From positions 29,867-93,866 of the forward strand of contig VERJ01000003.1 of assembly GCA_018882795.1 (NCBI GenBank): 64,000 nt of DNA, given 5' to 3'. The position numbers and the translations under genes were made by a program. The DNA is from Burkholderiaceae bacterium (GTDB lineage: Bacteria; Pseudomonadota; Gammaproteobacteria; Burkholderiales; Burkholderiaceae_A). The notes under the pieces are model-generated. The model searched no databases. It was not told the origin of the DNA and saw only the letters and a program-made list of their open reading frames with translations. Of this stretch, positions 37,034 to 45,355 are shown in pieces. Positions within the stretch are counted from its first letter, which is position 1. Every line of letters begins with the position of its first letter.

Positions 37034-37735
37034 ATGTCCGACAAACCGCCTTTGGATGGCCTGGATACCAAGGCTTCTCGGCAACGCATCCTCTCCAGGA
37101 TTCGGGCTGCCCAGGGCCGGCCAGCCCAAGCCAAGGATCGCGAAGAAGAGCTCAATATTAACTATGTGGCTCAGAAACCCATCGGCCCGCAGCCCGAGAT
37201 TGGCAGTGATTTATTGTCGCGTTTCATCGCTCAGTCCGAGAAACTCCAGTCCACGGTCGCCAGGGTGACGACTTTGGCCGATGTGCCTGCCGCGGTGGCG
37301 GAGTATTTGCAGGCCCGGGGCCTGGGCAACCAGGCCGTGGTGTGGACGGCGCTGGCCGGGCTGCCTTGGGCGGCGTCGGGTGTTCAAGTTGAGGCCCGCG
37401 CACCCGTAAGAGACGACCCCGCTCCGGATCTGGTCGGCATTACCGGCTGCTTCGTGGCAATTGCAGAGACCGGTACGCTGGCCATGCTGTCGGGTCCGGA
37501 CACCTCCGCCTCAATGGCGCTGCTGCCCGAGACCCACATCGCGGTGGTGCCCCGTTCGCGCATCGTTGCTTACATGGAGGACGCCTTTGCACTGCTGCGG
37601 CATGAGCGTGGCGCCCCGCCGCGCGCATTGAATTTCATCTCGGGTCCATCACGTACCGGGGATATCGAGCAGACGATTGTGCTTGGGGCCCATGGGCCTT
37701 ATCGGGTCCACCTGGTGATCGTCGACGAGGCTTAG
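37034..37735 (+). CDS. LUD-domain protein (LutC/YkgG family)
   Basis: A 233-aa protein whose C-terminal two thirds is the LUD fold, with VGITGCFVAIAETGTLAML, SMALLPETHIAVVP and the terminal ISGPSRTGDIEQTIVLGAHG. LutC works with LutA and LutB in L-lactate oxidation, but neither partner is in the window. Its specific role here is therefore uncertain. The AGGAG before the ATG is a good ribosome binding site. Confidence 0.87.
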   Translation: MSDKPPLDGLDTKASRQRILSRIRAAQGRPAQAKDREEELNINYVAQKPIGPQPEIGSDLLSRFIAQSEKLQSTVARVTTLADVPAAVAEYLQARGLGNQAVVWTALAGLPWAASGVQVEARAPVRDDPAPDLVGITGCFVAIAETGTLAMLSGPDTSASMALLPETHIAVVPRSRIVAYMEDAFALLRHERGAPPRALNFISGPSRTGDIEQTIVLGAHGPYRVHLVIVDEA

Positions 37736-37770
37736 TTTTTTTGATTGATACGTGCTGAGGATTTTGGAAG

Positions 37771-38613
37771 ATGCGTTTTGACGGTACCCCATCTTATGTC
37801 GCCACACCTGATCTGATGCTGGCGGTCAACGCCGCGATCCGTTTGGAGCGGCCCCTGCTGATCAAGGGCGAGCCCGGCACGGGCAAGACCATGCTGGCTG
37901 AGGAAGTTGCTGCTGCGCTGGGCGTGCCGCTGCTGCAGTGGCATATCAAGTCCACCACCAAGGCCCAGCAGGGCCTCTATGAATACGATGCGGTGGCGCG
38001 GTTAAGAGATTCGCAGCTTGGTGATGAGCGGGTAAACAATATCGCCAACTACATCGTGAAAGGGGTGCTGTGGCAGGCATTCGAGCAGCAGAACCCCTGT
38101 GTGATTCTGATCGATGAAGTAGACAAGGCGGATATTGAATTTCCAAATGACCTACTGCGTGAGCTTGATCGCATGGAGTTTCATGTGTACGAGACCCGGC
38201 AGACCATCAAGGCTGCGCGCCGTCCGATCGTGATCATCACCTCGAATAATGAAAAAGAGCTGCCTGATGCCTTTCTTCGCCGCTGCTTTTTCCACTACAT
38301 CAAGTTTCCTGATCGACCCACGATGGAGGCCATCGTGGGCGTGCACTTCCCGCGGCTGAAACAGGAACTCCTGCGTGAGGCCCTCGAGGTGTTCTTTGAG
38401 CTGCGGCAGGTGCCCGGAATAAAGAAAAAGCCATCCACTTCAGAGCTCATCGACTGGCTCCGATTGCTCGTGGCCGAGGACATTCCGCCTGAGGCGCTGC
38501 GCGGTAAAGACCAAAAGGCAATCGTGCCACCCTTGCACGGCGCGTTGTTGAAAAACGAGCAGGACATGCATCTGTTTGAGCGCCTGGTGTCGATGGCTCG
38601 GGCCAACCGCTGA
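37771..38613 (+). CDS. MoxR-family AAA+ ATPase
   Basis: A 280-aa AAA+ protein with Walker A GEPGTGKT at residues 33-40, Walker B ILIDEVDKAD at 112-121 and the sensor region IITSNNEKELPDAFLRRC. MoxR ATPases act as chaperones for metal-enzyme maturation or envelope functions and are almost always paired with a VWA protein. Here the VWA gene follows eight bases later. The client is not evident from neighbours. Confidence 0.9.
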   Translation: MRFDGTPSYVATPDLMLAVNAAIRLERPLLIKGEPGTGKTMLAEEVAAALGVPLLQWHIKSTTKAQQGLYEYDAVARLRDSQLGDERVNNIANYIVKGVLWQAFEQQNPCVILIDEVDKADIEFPNDLLRELDRMEFHVYETRQTIKAARRPIVIITSNNEKELPDAFLRRCFFHYIKFPDRPTMEAIVGVHFPRLKQELLREALEVFFELRQVPGIKKKPSTSELIDWLRLLVAEDIPPEALRGKDQKAIVPPLHGALLKNEQDMHLFERLVSMARANR

Positions 38614-38621
38614 TTATCAGG

Positions 38622-39794
38622 ATGCTGGTTGATTTTTTTCTTCACCTGAAGGCGAAAAAGCTCCCGGTCTCGACCCGTGAATACTTGACACTGCTGGAGG
38701 CCCTGCAGGCACGTGTGGCAGGCCATTCAATGGATGAGTTTTATTTTCTTTCCCGGGCCTGCCTGGTGAAAGACGAGAGCCATTACGATAAGTTCGATCA
38801 GGCCTTTGGCGAATATTTCAAAGGGGTGGAGTCTATACCCGGGCTTGGCGCTGATATTCCCGAAGAGTGGCTCAAAGCAATGGCCCAGCGGCACTTGAGC
38901 CCTGAGGAAAAAGCCAAGTTGGAAAAGCTCGGCTGGGAAAAACTGATGGAGGAATTTCGCAAGCGCCTGGGGGAGCAGAAGGGGCGACATCAGGGCGGCA
39001 GTAAATGGATCGGCACCGGGGGCAGTTCCCCCTTTGGCAACAGCGGCATTCACCCCCAGGGCATTCGCGTTGGCGGCCCCTCTGCAGGCAACCGCACCGC
39101 GGTGAAGGTCTGGCAGCAGCGTGAGTATCGTAATCTTGATGACAAGGTGCAGCTGGGCACACGCAATATTCAAGTTGCCTTGCGGCGACTGCGGCGATTC
39201 GCCCGCGAAGGTGCGGCTGAAGAGCTTGATTTGGATGGCACGATCGTGGGCACTGCCCGCAATGCAGGCTGGCTCGATCTGAAGATGCGGCCCGAGCGTC
39301 ACAACCGGGTGAAGGTGCTGCTCTTTTTGGATATCGGCGGCTCGATGGATCTGCACGTGCGCGTCTGCGAGGAGCTTTTCTCTGCGGCTCGAAGCGAGTT
39401 CAAACACCTGGAGCATTTGTATTTTCATAATTGCATCTATGACCATGTCTGGCGCGACAACACGCGCCGAGGCAGCCAACGGTATCCGTTGCGCGATGTC
39501 ATGCACAAATATGGCGATGATTACAAGGTGATTGTTGTTGGTGATGCCTCGATGAGTCCAGATGAAGTCCTGATGCCTGGTGGCTCAGTCGAATACATGA
39601 ATGAGGAACCGGGTGCGGTCTGGCTGCAGCGGCTGCGTGAGACCTGGCCTCGGGCGGTATGGCTCAATCCGGAGCAGGAGGGTTATTGGCAGTATCGACC
39701 ATCCATTCAGATCATCAAGACGATTTTTTCTAATCGCATGTTTCCGCTCACACTCGATGGTCTCTCGCGGGCCATGCGTGAGCTCAACAAGTAG
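38622..39794 (+). CDS. VWA-domain protein, CoxE-like
   Basis: A 390-aa partner of the MoxR ATPase. The helical N-terminal half leads to a Gly-rich linker (about residues 125-150) and a C-terminal von Willebrand A domain with MIDAS-like motif LFLDIGGSMD near residue 237. The first MIDAS serine of DxSxS is Gly here. The domain continues with VVGDASMSPDEVL and WLNPEQEGYW. It lies eight bases after the ATPase gene. In carboxydotrophs the CoxD/CoxE pair matures the active site of CO dehydrogenase, but no such enzyme lies nearby. Confidence 0.85.
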   Translation: MLVDFFLHLKAKKLPVSTREYLTLLEALQARVAGHSMDEFYFLSRACLVKDESHYDKFDQAFGEYFKGVESIPGLGADIPEEWLKAMAQRHLSPEEKAKLEKLGWEKLMEEFRKRLGEQKGRHQGGSKWIGTGGSSPFGNSGIHPQGIRVGGPSAGNRTAVKVWQQREYRNLDDKVQLGTRNIQVALRRLRRFAREGAAEELDLDGTIVGTARNAGWLDLKMRPERHNRVKVLLFLDIGGSMDLHVRVCEELFSAARSEFKHLEHLYFHNCIYDHVWRDNTRRGSQRYPLRDVMHKYGDDYKVIVVGDASMSPDEVLMPGGSVEYMNEEPGAVWLQRLRETWPRAVWLNPEQEGYWQYRPSIQIIKTIFSNRMFPLTLDGLSRAMRELNK

Positions 39795-39836
39795 CAACGA
39801 TTCCATTTAATCACTCCATCCATCTCTACTATTCTT

Positions 39837-40793
39837 ATGGCCAAACCCACCCTTGTCATTACACGACGACTCTACGATCAGGTGCGTGCATCACTCGCCT
39901 CTGTCTTCGACATCATTGCCGACAACCAGGCGACCGATCAGCCCTGGGATGCGGCCACCATGCAGCGGCATGTGGCCCAGGCGGACTATCTGTTTTGCAC
40001 GGTGGCTGACAAGATTGATGCCGCTGTGATTGCAGCGGCGCCCCGATTAAAACTCATCGCAACGGGCGCGGTGGGCTACAACAACATTGATGTTGCGGCC
40101 TGTAAGGCGCGGGGGATTTTAATCACAAATACACCCGATGTTCTGACACAGACCACGGCTGATTTTGGATTCGCATTGATGATGACCACGGCCCGCCGAA
40201 TCTCGGAATCCGAGCGCTATGCCCGCGCGGGTCAGTGGGCCGGCTGGGCCTTTGATCAATTCACGGGCCGCGATCTGCACCATGCCACGCTGGGCATCAT
40301 TGGTATGGGCCGCATTGGTGGCGCGATTGCGAGGCGGGCAATGGGTTTCGACATGCGGGTCCTTTATCACAACCGTAATCGCAGCCAGGAGGCTGTGGAA
40401 GCCACCTGGGTTGAGAAAGAACAGCTGCTTCGGGAATCCGATTTTGTGATGCTGGTGGTGCCGTATAGCCCCGCCACGCATCATTTGATTGGGGCGGCAG
40501 AGCTTGCGCTGATGAAGCCAACCGCCACGCTGATCAATATCGCGCGTGGGGGTGTGGTTGATGATCAGGCGCTGATCGCAGCACTCAAAGACAAGCGCAT
40601 CGCTGCTGCCGGGTTGGATGTGTTTGAAAATGAGCCGAAGTTTGATCCGACGTTTCTGCAGTTTGAAAATGTGGTGATCACGCCGCATATCGCCAGTTCG
40701 TCGAAGGCCACGCGGGGCGCGATGATGCAGCTGGCGGCCGACAACCTGCTGGCTCATGCGGCGGGGTTGCCGCTGAAGACGCCCGTCGCCTGA
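39837..40793 (+). CDS. D-2-hydroxyacid dehydrogenase (glyoxylate/hydroxypyruvate reductase-like)
   Basis: NAD(P)-dependent D-2-hydroxyacid dehydrogenase, 318 aa. The Rossmann motif GIIGMGRIGGAIARRAMGF lies near residues 153-171. The catalytic triad is visible as Arg in INIARGGVVD, Glu in VFENEP and His in ITPHIASS. The pattern fits GyaR/GhrB-type glyoxylate or hydroxypyruvate reductase, though D-lactate dehydrogenase-like activity is possible. It is the last gene before the structured spacer upstream of rpsF. Confidence 0.9.
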   Translation: MAKPTLVITRRLYDQVRASLASVFDIIADNQATDQPWDAATMQRHVAQADYLFCTVADKIDAAVIAAAPRLKLIATGAVGYNNIDVAACKARGILITNTPDVLTQTTADFGFALMMTTARRISESERYARAGQWAGWAFDQFTGRDLHHATLGIIGMGRIGGAIARRAMGFDMRVLYHNRNRSQEAVEATWVEKEQLLRESDFVMLVVPYSPATHHLIGAAELALMKPTATLINIARGGVVDDQALIAALKDKRIAAAGLDVFENEPKFDPTFLQFENVVITPHIASSSKATRGAMMQLAADNLLAHAAGLPLKTPVA

Positions 40794-40830
40794 GGGTTGC
40801 GCCGGTCTGGCGCTGATGTAAATCCCCCAA

Positions 40831-40968
40831 CGCTCTCCCCTCGGGTAATCGAACGTTACGGTCAATGAACACGACCGGAGAGCGTCGGGATTTCGAACCG
40901 GCGAACGCTTGCAGCCGGGCGAAACCCGGCGCTAGGCCAGGAGCCATCTTTCTGCACGAGGGGAGAGC
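40831..40968. ncRNA. candidate structured RNA with alternative pairing
   Basis: A 12-bp perfect inverted repeat, GCTCTCCCCTCG (40832-40843) and CGAGGGGAGAGC (40957-40968), encloses a chain of hairpins: GTAAT/GTTAC (40845-40859), GGTC/GACC (40860-40876), CGTCGG/CCGGCG (40883-40903), GCCGGG/CCCGGC with loop CGAAA (40914-40930) and GGC/GCC (40935-40945). The 5' arm can instead pair CGCTCTCC (40831-40838) with GGAGAGCG (40877-40884), which excludes the closing stem. I recognise no known RNA family, and the transcribed strand is unknown. Its order upstream of the rpsF promoter argues for an independent RNA or DNA element instead of an rpsF leader. Confidence 0.45.
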
Positions 40969-40978
40969 ATCGGGCCCC

Positions 40979-41007
40979 TTGCCCTAAGTCCTTGTTTCTG
41001 CTAGCAT
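40979..41007 (+). promoter_or_regulatory. candidate sigma-70 promoter for rpsF operon
   Basis: TTGCCC (40979-40984), a 17-base spacer and TAGCAT (41002-41007), with an extended-minus-10 TG at 40999-41000. Each hexamer matches four of six consensus bases. Predicted start near 41014 leaves a leader of about 93 bases before the rpsF GTG. Confidence 0.45.
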
Positions 41008-41040
41008 TTCCACTCCCTTGCCACACGCCTTGGGCTTAAG

Positions 41041-41089
41041 AAAGAGAGCCTTTGCCAGCGAGTGCTGGCCTGATTCAGGCGGTGGCTTT
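41041..41089 (+). promoter_or_regulatory. folded leader before rpsF, possible S6:S18 autoregulatory site
   Basis: GCCAGC (41054-41059) and GCTGGC (41064-41069) form a hairpin with loop GAGT. A second small CTG/CAG hairpin follows, and outer bases GAGCC and GGCTT (about 41046-41088) can close around both. The leader of rpsF operons often carries a binding site for the S6-S18 complex. The position fits, but I did not match the known consensus base by base. Confidence 0.3.
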
Positions 41090-41106
41090 AACCAGAAGGA
41101 GAAATC

Positions 41107-41475
41107 GTGCGTCATTACGAGATCGTTTTTATTGTCCATCCCGATCAGAGCGAGCAGGTGCCCGCCATGGTCGAGCGCTACAGCAGCATCGTCACCTCCA
41201 AGGGTGGCAAGGTGCATCGCACCGAAGACTGGGGCCGTCGCCAGCTGGCCTATCCCATCGAGAAAGTCGCCAAAGCCCACTATGTGCTCATGAATATCGA
41301 GTGTGGACAGGCCGAGATGGACGAGCTGGATCACGCCTTCCGCTTCAACGATGCGGTGCTGCGTCACCTGGTGGTTGCGATGAAGAAAGCCGAGACGGGT
41401 CCCTCGCCCATGATCAAGGTGATTCAGCGCGAAGAGGCCCGCAAGGCCGCCGCTGAGATCCCCGCTGCTGCCTAA
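41107..41475 (+). CDS. rpsF: 30S ribosomal protein S6
   Basis: Central-domain 30S protein, 122 aa, start GTG preceded by AGAAGGAG. N-terminus [19 protein letters not shown], internal [13 protein letters not shown] and [14 protein letters not shown] are S6 hallmarks. First gene of rpsF-priB-rpsR-rplI. Confidence 0.98.
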   Translation: MRHYEIVFIVHPDQSEQVPAMVERYSSIVTSKGGKVHRTEDWGRRQLAYPIEKVAKAHYVLMNIECGQAEMDELDHAFRFNDAVLRHLVVAMKKAETGPSPMIKVIQREEARKAAAEIPAAA

Positions 41476-41492
41476 GCAACGCGCGCGGCGAG

Positions 41493-41783
41493 GTGAATCG
41501 GTCTGTTCTGTCGGCAACGCTGGTTGAAAAAAAAGCCAAGCGTTTCACGCCAGCAGGTCTTCCGGTCCTTGAGTGCCAAGTGCATCATGAATCCCAAGTC
41601 CTCGAGGCTGCCGCAATGCGAACCGTTGGGTTTGAGTGCCGAGTGAAGGCCGTGGGTGACATCGCCGAACGCGTCGAACAGCTGGTAATTGGTTCGGTAC
41701 TCACGATGACTGGTTTTCTTGCCCCGGCGCGACAGCACAGTAAACAACTTATTTTTCACATTACAGATTTTGAATTGGAGTAA
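41493..41783 (+). CDS. priB: primosomal replication protein PriB
   Basis: A 96-aa OB-fold, single-strand-DNA-binding primosome protein that helps PriA restart replication. Family features are the [11 protein letters not shown] start, [20 protein letters not shown] and the C-terminal [11 protein letters not shown]. The start is GTG at 41493, 17 bases after rpsF. Its place between rpsF and rpsR is the standard beta/gammaproteobacterial arrangement. Confidence 0.94.
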   Translation: MNRSVLSATLVEKKAKRFTPAGLPVLECQVHHESQVLEAAAMRTVGFECRVKAVGDIAERVEQLVIGSVLTMTGFLAPARQHSKQLIFHITDFELE

Positions 41784-41788
41784 CTATC

Positions 41789-42064
41789 ATGGCGTTCAAC
41801 AAAAAGTTTGATAAGAACAAGCGGCCCCGTCGTCCTGCGCAATCGGCCCTCTTCAAGCGCAAGCGCGTCTGCCGTTTCACTGCCGAAGGTGTAGAGCAGA
41901 TCGATTACAAAGATATCGACACCCTACGTGATTTCGTGACCGAGACGGGCAAGATCATTCCCGCGCGGATCACCGGCACCAATGCGCGCTATCAGCGGCA
42001 GCTCACCACTGCGATCAAGCGCGCACGTTTTCTGGCGCTCTTGGCCTTTACCGATAACCACTAA
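41789..42064 (+). CDS. rpsR: 30S ribosomal protein S18
   Basis: A 91-aa basic 30S protein that pairs with S6. The strings [40 protein letters not shown] and [19 protein letters not shown] are conserved S18 sequence. Five bases separate it from priB, with GGAGTAAC as ribosome binding site. Confidence 0.98.
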   Translation: MAFNKKFDKNKRPRRPAQSALFKRKRVCRFTAEGVEQIDYKDIDTLRDFVTETGKIIPARITGTNARYQRQLTTAIKRARFLALLAFTDNH

Positions 42065-42093
42065 GCCCTGCTGCTCAAAACTAAGGATTGAAT

Positions 42094-42546
42094 ATGCAAG
42101 TCATTCTTCTTGAAAAAGTCGTCAACCTGGGCCAGCTCGGGGACGTGGTGCGGGTGAAAGATGGTTTCGCACGCAATTTCCTGATTCCTCAGGGCATGGC
42201 CCGCCGTGCCACCGAGACCGCGATTGCCGAATTTCAGGCTCGCCGTGCCGAACTTGAAAAGGCCCAGGCGGAGAAACTCGCCGAAGCACAGGCGCTGGGT
42301 GGCAAGATGGCCGGCCTGGTGCTGGAGATCTCACAAAAGGCCGGCGTGGATGGCCGCCTTTTCGGATCGGTGACCAACTTCGACATCGCCGAGGCGCTGA
42401 AGGCCAAAGGCCTCTCTGTTCCCAAAGCGAGCGTGCGTCTGCCGAATGGGCCGTTGAAAACCGTTGGCGATCATGGCGTTCAGGTGGCACCCCACACCGA
42501 TGTGGTGGTTGATATCACCGTGCGCGTGATTGGTGAGGCCGCCTAA
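42094..42546 (+). CDS. rplI: 50S ribosomal protein L9
   Basis: A 150-aa two-domain protein. The N-terminal [17 protein letters not shown] and [16 protein letters not shown] contact 23S rRNA, a long connecting helix rich in Ala, Glu and Lys follows, and the C-terminal domain ends IGEAA. The ATG at 42094 with AAGGA upstream is preferred to an in-frame TTG two codons earlier. Confidence 0.97.
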   Translation: MQVILLEKVVNLGQLGDVVRVKDGFARNFLIPQGMARRATETAIAEFQARRAELEKAQAEKLAEAQALGGKMAGLVLEISQKAGVDGRLFGSVTNFDIAEALKAKGLSVPKASVRLPNGPLKTVGDHGVQVAPHTDVVVDITVRVIGEAA

Positions 42547-42619
42547 GGGCCTGCACCGTCTTTTCGTGCAATTTCATCGACCACGTGTTCCGGGGTCCTG
42601 ATCGCGAGGCGATGAGACC

Positions 42620-44011
42620 ATGAACAAACCAGCGGATAACCAGACACTCGCGCTGCGGGTTCCACCTCATTCCGTTGAAGCAGAGGCCTCCGTTCTCGGA
42701 GGCCTTTTGCTTGATAACGCTGCATGGGACCGTATTGCGGACCTTGTGCGGCCCGATGATTTTTATCGTGCTGATCATCGGCTGATTTTTGAAAACATTT
42801 CCAGGTTAATCGATGGAGGTCGGCCTGCCGATGTTGTGACGGTGTTCGAGTCGCTACAAAGCCTTGGCCGTGCTGATGAGGTGGGTGGCGTGGCCTACCT
42901 GAACACACTGGCCAACGAGACACCATCGGCAGCCAACATCCGTCGCTATGCCGAGATCGTGCGTGATCGTGCGATCCTGCGCTATCTGGTGTCGGTCAGT
43001 GATCAGATTGCAACTCAGGCCTTGAATCCTGCCGGCAAGGAGACCCGTCAGATCCTGGATGAAGCCGAAAGCCAAATTTTTCAGATCGGAGAGCAGGGTG
43101 CCCGAACATCTGCAGGCTTTCAGGATTTCCACGCGGTGCTGGCCAAGGTCGTAGAGAAGGTCGACGATCTCTATCAGAACCCCAACCCTTCGGATGTCAC
43201 TGGTGTTCCCTCTGGCTTTTTCGATCTCGACCAGAAAACTGCCGGCATGCATGCGGGCGATCTGATGATCATCGCTGGCCGGCCAAGTATGGGCAAGACC
43301 TCCTTGGCGCTGAATATCGCTGAATTTGTGGCGATCTCGGAAAAGCTGCCGGTGGCGGTCTTCAGTATGGAGATGGGTGCGGAACAGCTCGCGATGCGGG
43401 TGCTCTGCTCGGTGGGTAAACTCGATGCGCAGCGCGTGCGTACGGGGCGTCTCACAGAGGATGATTGGAATCGCCTCACTCAGGCCATGGGCCGCATGAA
43501 AGAGGCCAGCATTCATATTGATGAAACGCCAGGCCTAAATCCCTTGGAGTTGCGGTCCCGGGCCCGACGTTTGGCCCGACAGTATGGCAAGCTCGGACTG
43601 ATTGTGGTTGACTATCTGCAGCTGATGAGTGCTTCCAGCTCTGGTGAAAACCGAACCACTGAGATTTCCGAAATCACTCGATCACTCAAGGGCCTGGCGA
43701 AGGAGCTCGGCTGCCCGGTGCTGGCGCTATCGCAGCTAAACCGCACGGTGGAGCAGCGCACCGACAAACGACCCGTGATGAGCGATCTTCGCGAATCTGG
43801 CGCCATTGAGCAGGACGCAGATCTGATTCTGTTCATTTATCGCGATGAGGTCTATCGGCCCGATACACCGGATAAGGGCGTGGCCGAGATCATTATCGCC
43901 AAGCAGCGTAATGGCCCCATTGGCACCGTGCGGCTTACCTTCCTGGGGCAATACACCAAGTTTGAAAACTTTGCCCCGCCTGCGCCAACAGGCTATTCAT
44001 CGGAGTATTGA
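42620..44011 (+). CDS. dnaB: replicative DNA helicase DnaB
   Basis: Hexameric 5'-3' fork helicase, 463 aa. The N-terminal dimerisation domain starts VPPHSVEAEASVLGG. RecA-like motor: Walker A GRPSMGKTSLALNIA near residue 218, Walker B LGLIVVDYLQLM near 327 and the motif SQLNRTVEQR. No intein or insertion is present. It follows rplI as in many proteobacteria. Confidence 0.98.
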   Translation: MNKPADNQTLALRVPPHSVEAEASVLGGLLLDNAAWDRIADLVRPDDFYRADHRLIFENISRLIDGGRPADVVTVFESLQSLGRADEVGGVAYLNTLANETPSAANIRRYAEIVRDRAILRYLVSVSDQIATQALNPAGKETRQILDEAESQIFQIGEQGARTSAGFQDFHAVLAKVVEKVDDLYQNPNPSDVTGVPSGFFDLDQKTAGMHAGDLMIIAGRPSMGKTSLALNIAEFVAISEKLPVAVFSMEMGAEQLAMRVLCSVGKLDAQRVRTGRLTEDDWNRLTQAMGRMKEASIHIDETPGLNPLELRSRARRLARQYGKLGLIVVDYLQLMSASSSGENRTTEISEITRSLKGLAKELGCPVLALSQLNRTVEQRTDKRPVMSDLRESGAIEQDADLILFIYRDEVYRPDTPDKGVAEIIIAKQRNGPIGTVRLTFLGQYTKFENFAPPAPTGYSSEY

Positions 44012-44013
44012 TC

Positions 44014-44706
44014 ATGCAGGCATTGCCCAGAGTCGAACCGGTCAGTATCGCGATTGCGGGGTCACCGCAGCGGTTTGCTGTTCACCGCGTGTATTGTGTA
44101 GGCCGCAATTACGCGGACCATGCCAAGGAGATGGGCGCTTCGGGGCGTGAGCCTCCCTTTTTCTTTTTCAAGCCCAGCGACACGCTGTTTAGTGTGGCGG
44201 ATGGTGCAACCGCCGAGTGGCCCTATCCGAGTCTCACTCAGGATCTGCATCATGAAGTCGAGTTGGTGGTGGCCATCGGCCGGGGTGGTAGGGACATTCC
44301 GGTAGAACGTGCCCATGAACACATCTGGGGCTACGCAGTGGGCTTGGACATGACACGCCGAGATTTACAGTCCGCGATGAAGAAAGAGTCTAAGCCCTGG
44401 TGCATTGGCAAGGGATTTGACTTTGGTGCACCCATCGGCCCGTTGGTGCCAATCGAAACCTCAGGAGAACTCACTTCAGGCGCCATCACGCTAAAAGTTA
44501 ATGACGTTGTGCGTCAACAAGGGGATCTCTCGGATCTGATTTGGAGCATCAATGAGGTGATCGCCCATGTGTCGAAGGCCTGGGAGCTCAAGCCGGGGGA
44601 TCTGATTTTCACTGGTACGCCTGCCGGCGTGGGCGCGGTGGGCCGTGGCGATGTGTTGGTCGCTGAGGCCGCCAAACTGGGTGGATTCTCTCTCAAAGTG
44701 GTCTGA
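44014..44706 (+). CDS. fumarylpyruvate hydrolase-like FAH family protein
   Basis: A 230-aa small FAH-family enzyme. VYCVGRNYADHAKEMG, HHEVELVVAIGRGGRDIP (metal-binding Glu), GLDMTRRDLQ and LKPGDLIFTGTPAGVGAV are the family motifs. Together with the next gene, a zeta-class isomerase, it resembles the gentisate pair NagK-NagL, which isomerises and hydrolyses maleylpyruvate to fumarate and pyruvate. No gentisate dioxygenase is in the window. The ATG lies two bases after the dnaB stop. Confidence 0.87.
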   Translation: MQALPRVEPVSIAIAGSPQRFAVHRVYCVGRNYADHAKEMGASGREPPFFFFKPSDTLFSVADGATAEWPYPSLTQDLHHEVELVVAIGRGGRDIPVERAHEHIWGYAVGLDMTRRDLQSAMKKESKPWCIGKGFDFGAPIGPLVPIETSGELTSGAITLKVNDVVRQQGDLSDLIWSINEVIAHVSKAWELKPGDLIFTGTPAGVGAVGRGDVLVAEAAKLGGFSLKVV

Positions 44707-44710
44707 AGTG

Positions 44711-45355
44711 ATGCTGAAACTGCACAGCTATTGGCGTTCTTCGGCTTCTTATCGTGTGCGTATTGCATTGGAGCTGAAGGGCCTCTCCTATCAGCAGCTT
44801 ACGGTCAATCTGCTAAAAAGCGAGCAGACCCAGCAGGCTTACACGGCATTAAACCCAGAGAGACTGGTGCCCCTGCTGCAGGATGGCGAAATCTGCCTGT
44901 CGCAGTCCACCGCGATCATTGAATACCTTGAGGAAAAATTTCCTCAGCCCGCCTTGCTGCCGAGAGATGCTGCGGGCCGGGGCCGCGTGCGGGCGATTGC
45001 GCAGATCATCGCCTGTGATATTCATCCCCTGGACAACCTGCGGGTGCTGCAGTATCTAACGGGTCCGATGGGTGTCTCCAAAGAAAATAAAGACATCTGG
45101 TATGCCCACTGGGTGGTTGAGGGCCTTAAGGCCATTGAGCGGCGGCTTACGGATTCCCTAACGGGTGCGTTTTGTCATGGCGACACGCCGGGCATGGCGG
45201 ATTGTTATCTGGTTCCGCAGGTGGCCAATGCGCATCGCATGGGTGTCGATATTTCCGCGATGCCCCGTGTGCTGGAGATCAATGCCCGGTGTATGGCCTT
45301 GCCTGCATTTCAAAGGGCGCAGCCCTCGGCCTGCCCCGATGCCGTGACTGCTTGA
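44711..45355 (+). CDS. maleylacetoacetate/maleylpyruvate isomerase (zeta-class GST)
   Basis: Glutathione-dependent cis-trans isomerase, 214 aa. The signature LHSYWRSSASYRVRIALELKG at the N-terminus contains the SSxxxR glutathione-binding segment of zeta-class GSTs. CLSQSTAIIEYLEE is the second glutathione contact. It starts four bases after the FAH-family stop. Whether the substrate is maleylacetoacetate or maleylpyruvate cannot be told from sequence; the neighbour favours maleylpyruvate. Confidence 0.9.
   Translation: MLKLHSYWRSSASYRVRIALELKGLSYQQLTVNLLKSEQTQQAYTALNPERLVPLLQDGEICLSQSTAIIEYLEEKFPQPALLPRDAAGRGRVRAIAQIIACDIHPLDNLRVLQYLTGPMGVSKENKDIWYAHWVVEGLKAIERRLTDSLTGAFCHGDTPGMADCYLVPQVANAHRMGVDISAMPRVLEINARCMALPAFQRAQPSACPDAVTA

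Larger units (their letters stand above)
40794..41106. other. 313-base intergenic region between hydroxyacid dehydrogenase and rpsF
   Basis: The only stretch over 300 bases without a gene. It holds a small GCGCC/GGCGC hairpin right after the dehydrogenase (40799-40813), a large multi-hairpin element at 40831-40968, a candidate promoter at 40979-41007 and a folded rpsF leader at 41041-41089. I see no open reading frame with coding character, and the tRNA-like string near 40889-40900 does not fold into a tRNA. Confidence 0.8.

Noticed and set aside
40811..40930. Hammerhead ribozyme, from CTGATG at 40813 and GAAA at 40921
   Set aside because: The core reads CTGATGT and not CTGAnGA, and the three required stems do not form around it.
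40880..40950. Possible tRNA on the minus strand, from the string GGTTCGAAATCCCG
   Set aside because: The T-loop would have nine bases instead of seven, no acceptor stem or D-arm pairs correctly, and no CCA end is present.
40832..40968. 6S, SRP or tmRNA gene in the structured spacer
   Set aside because: Size, stem layout and conserved strings of these RNAs are absent.
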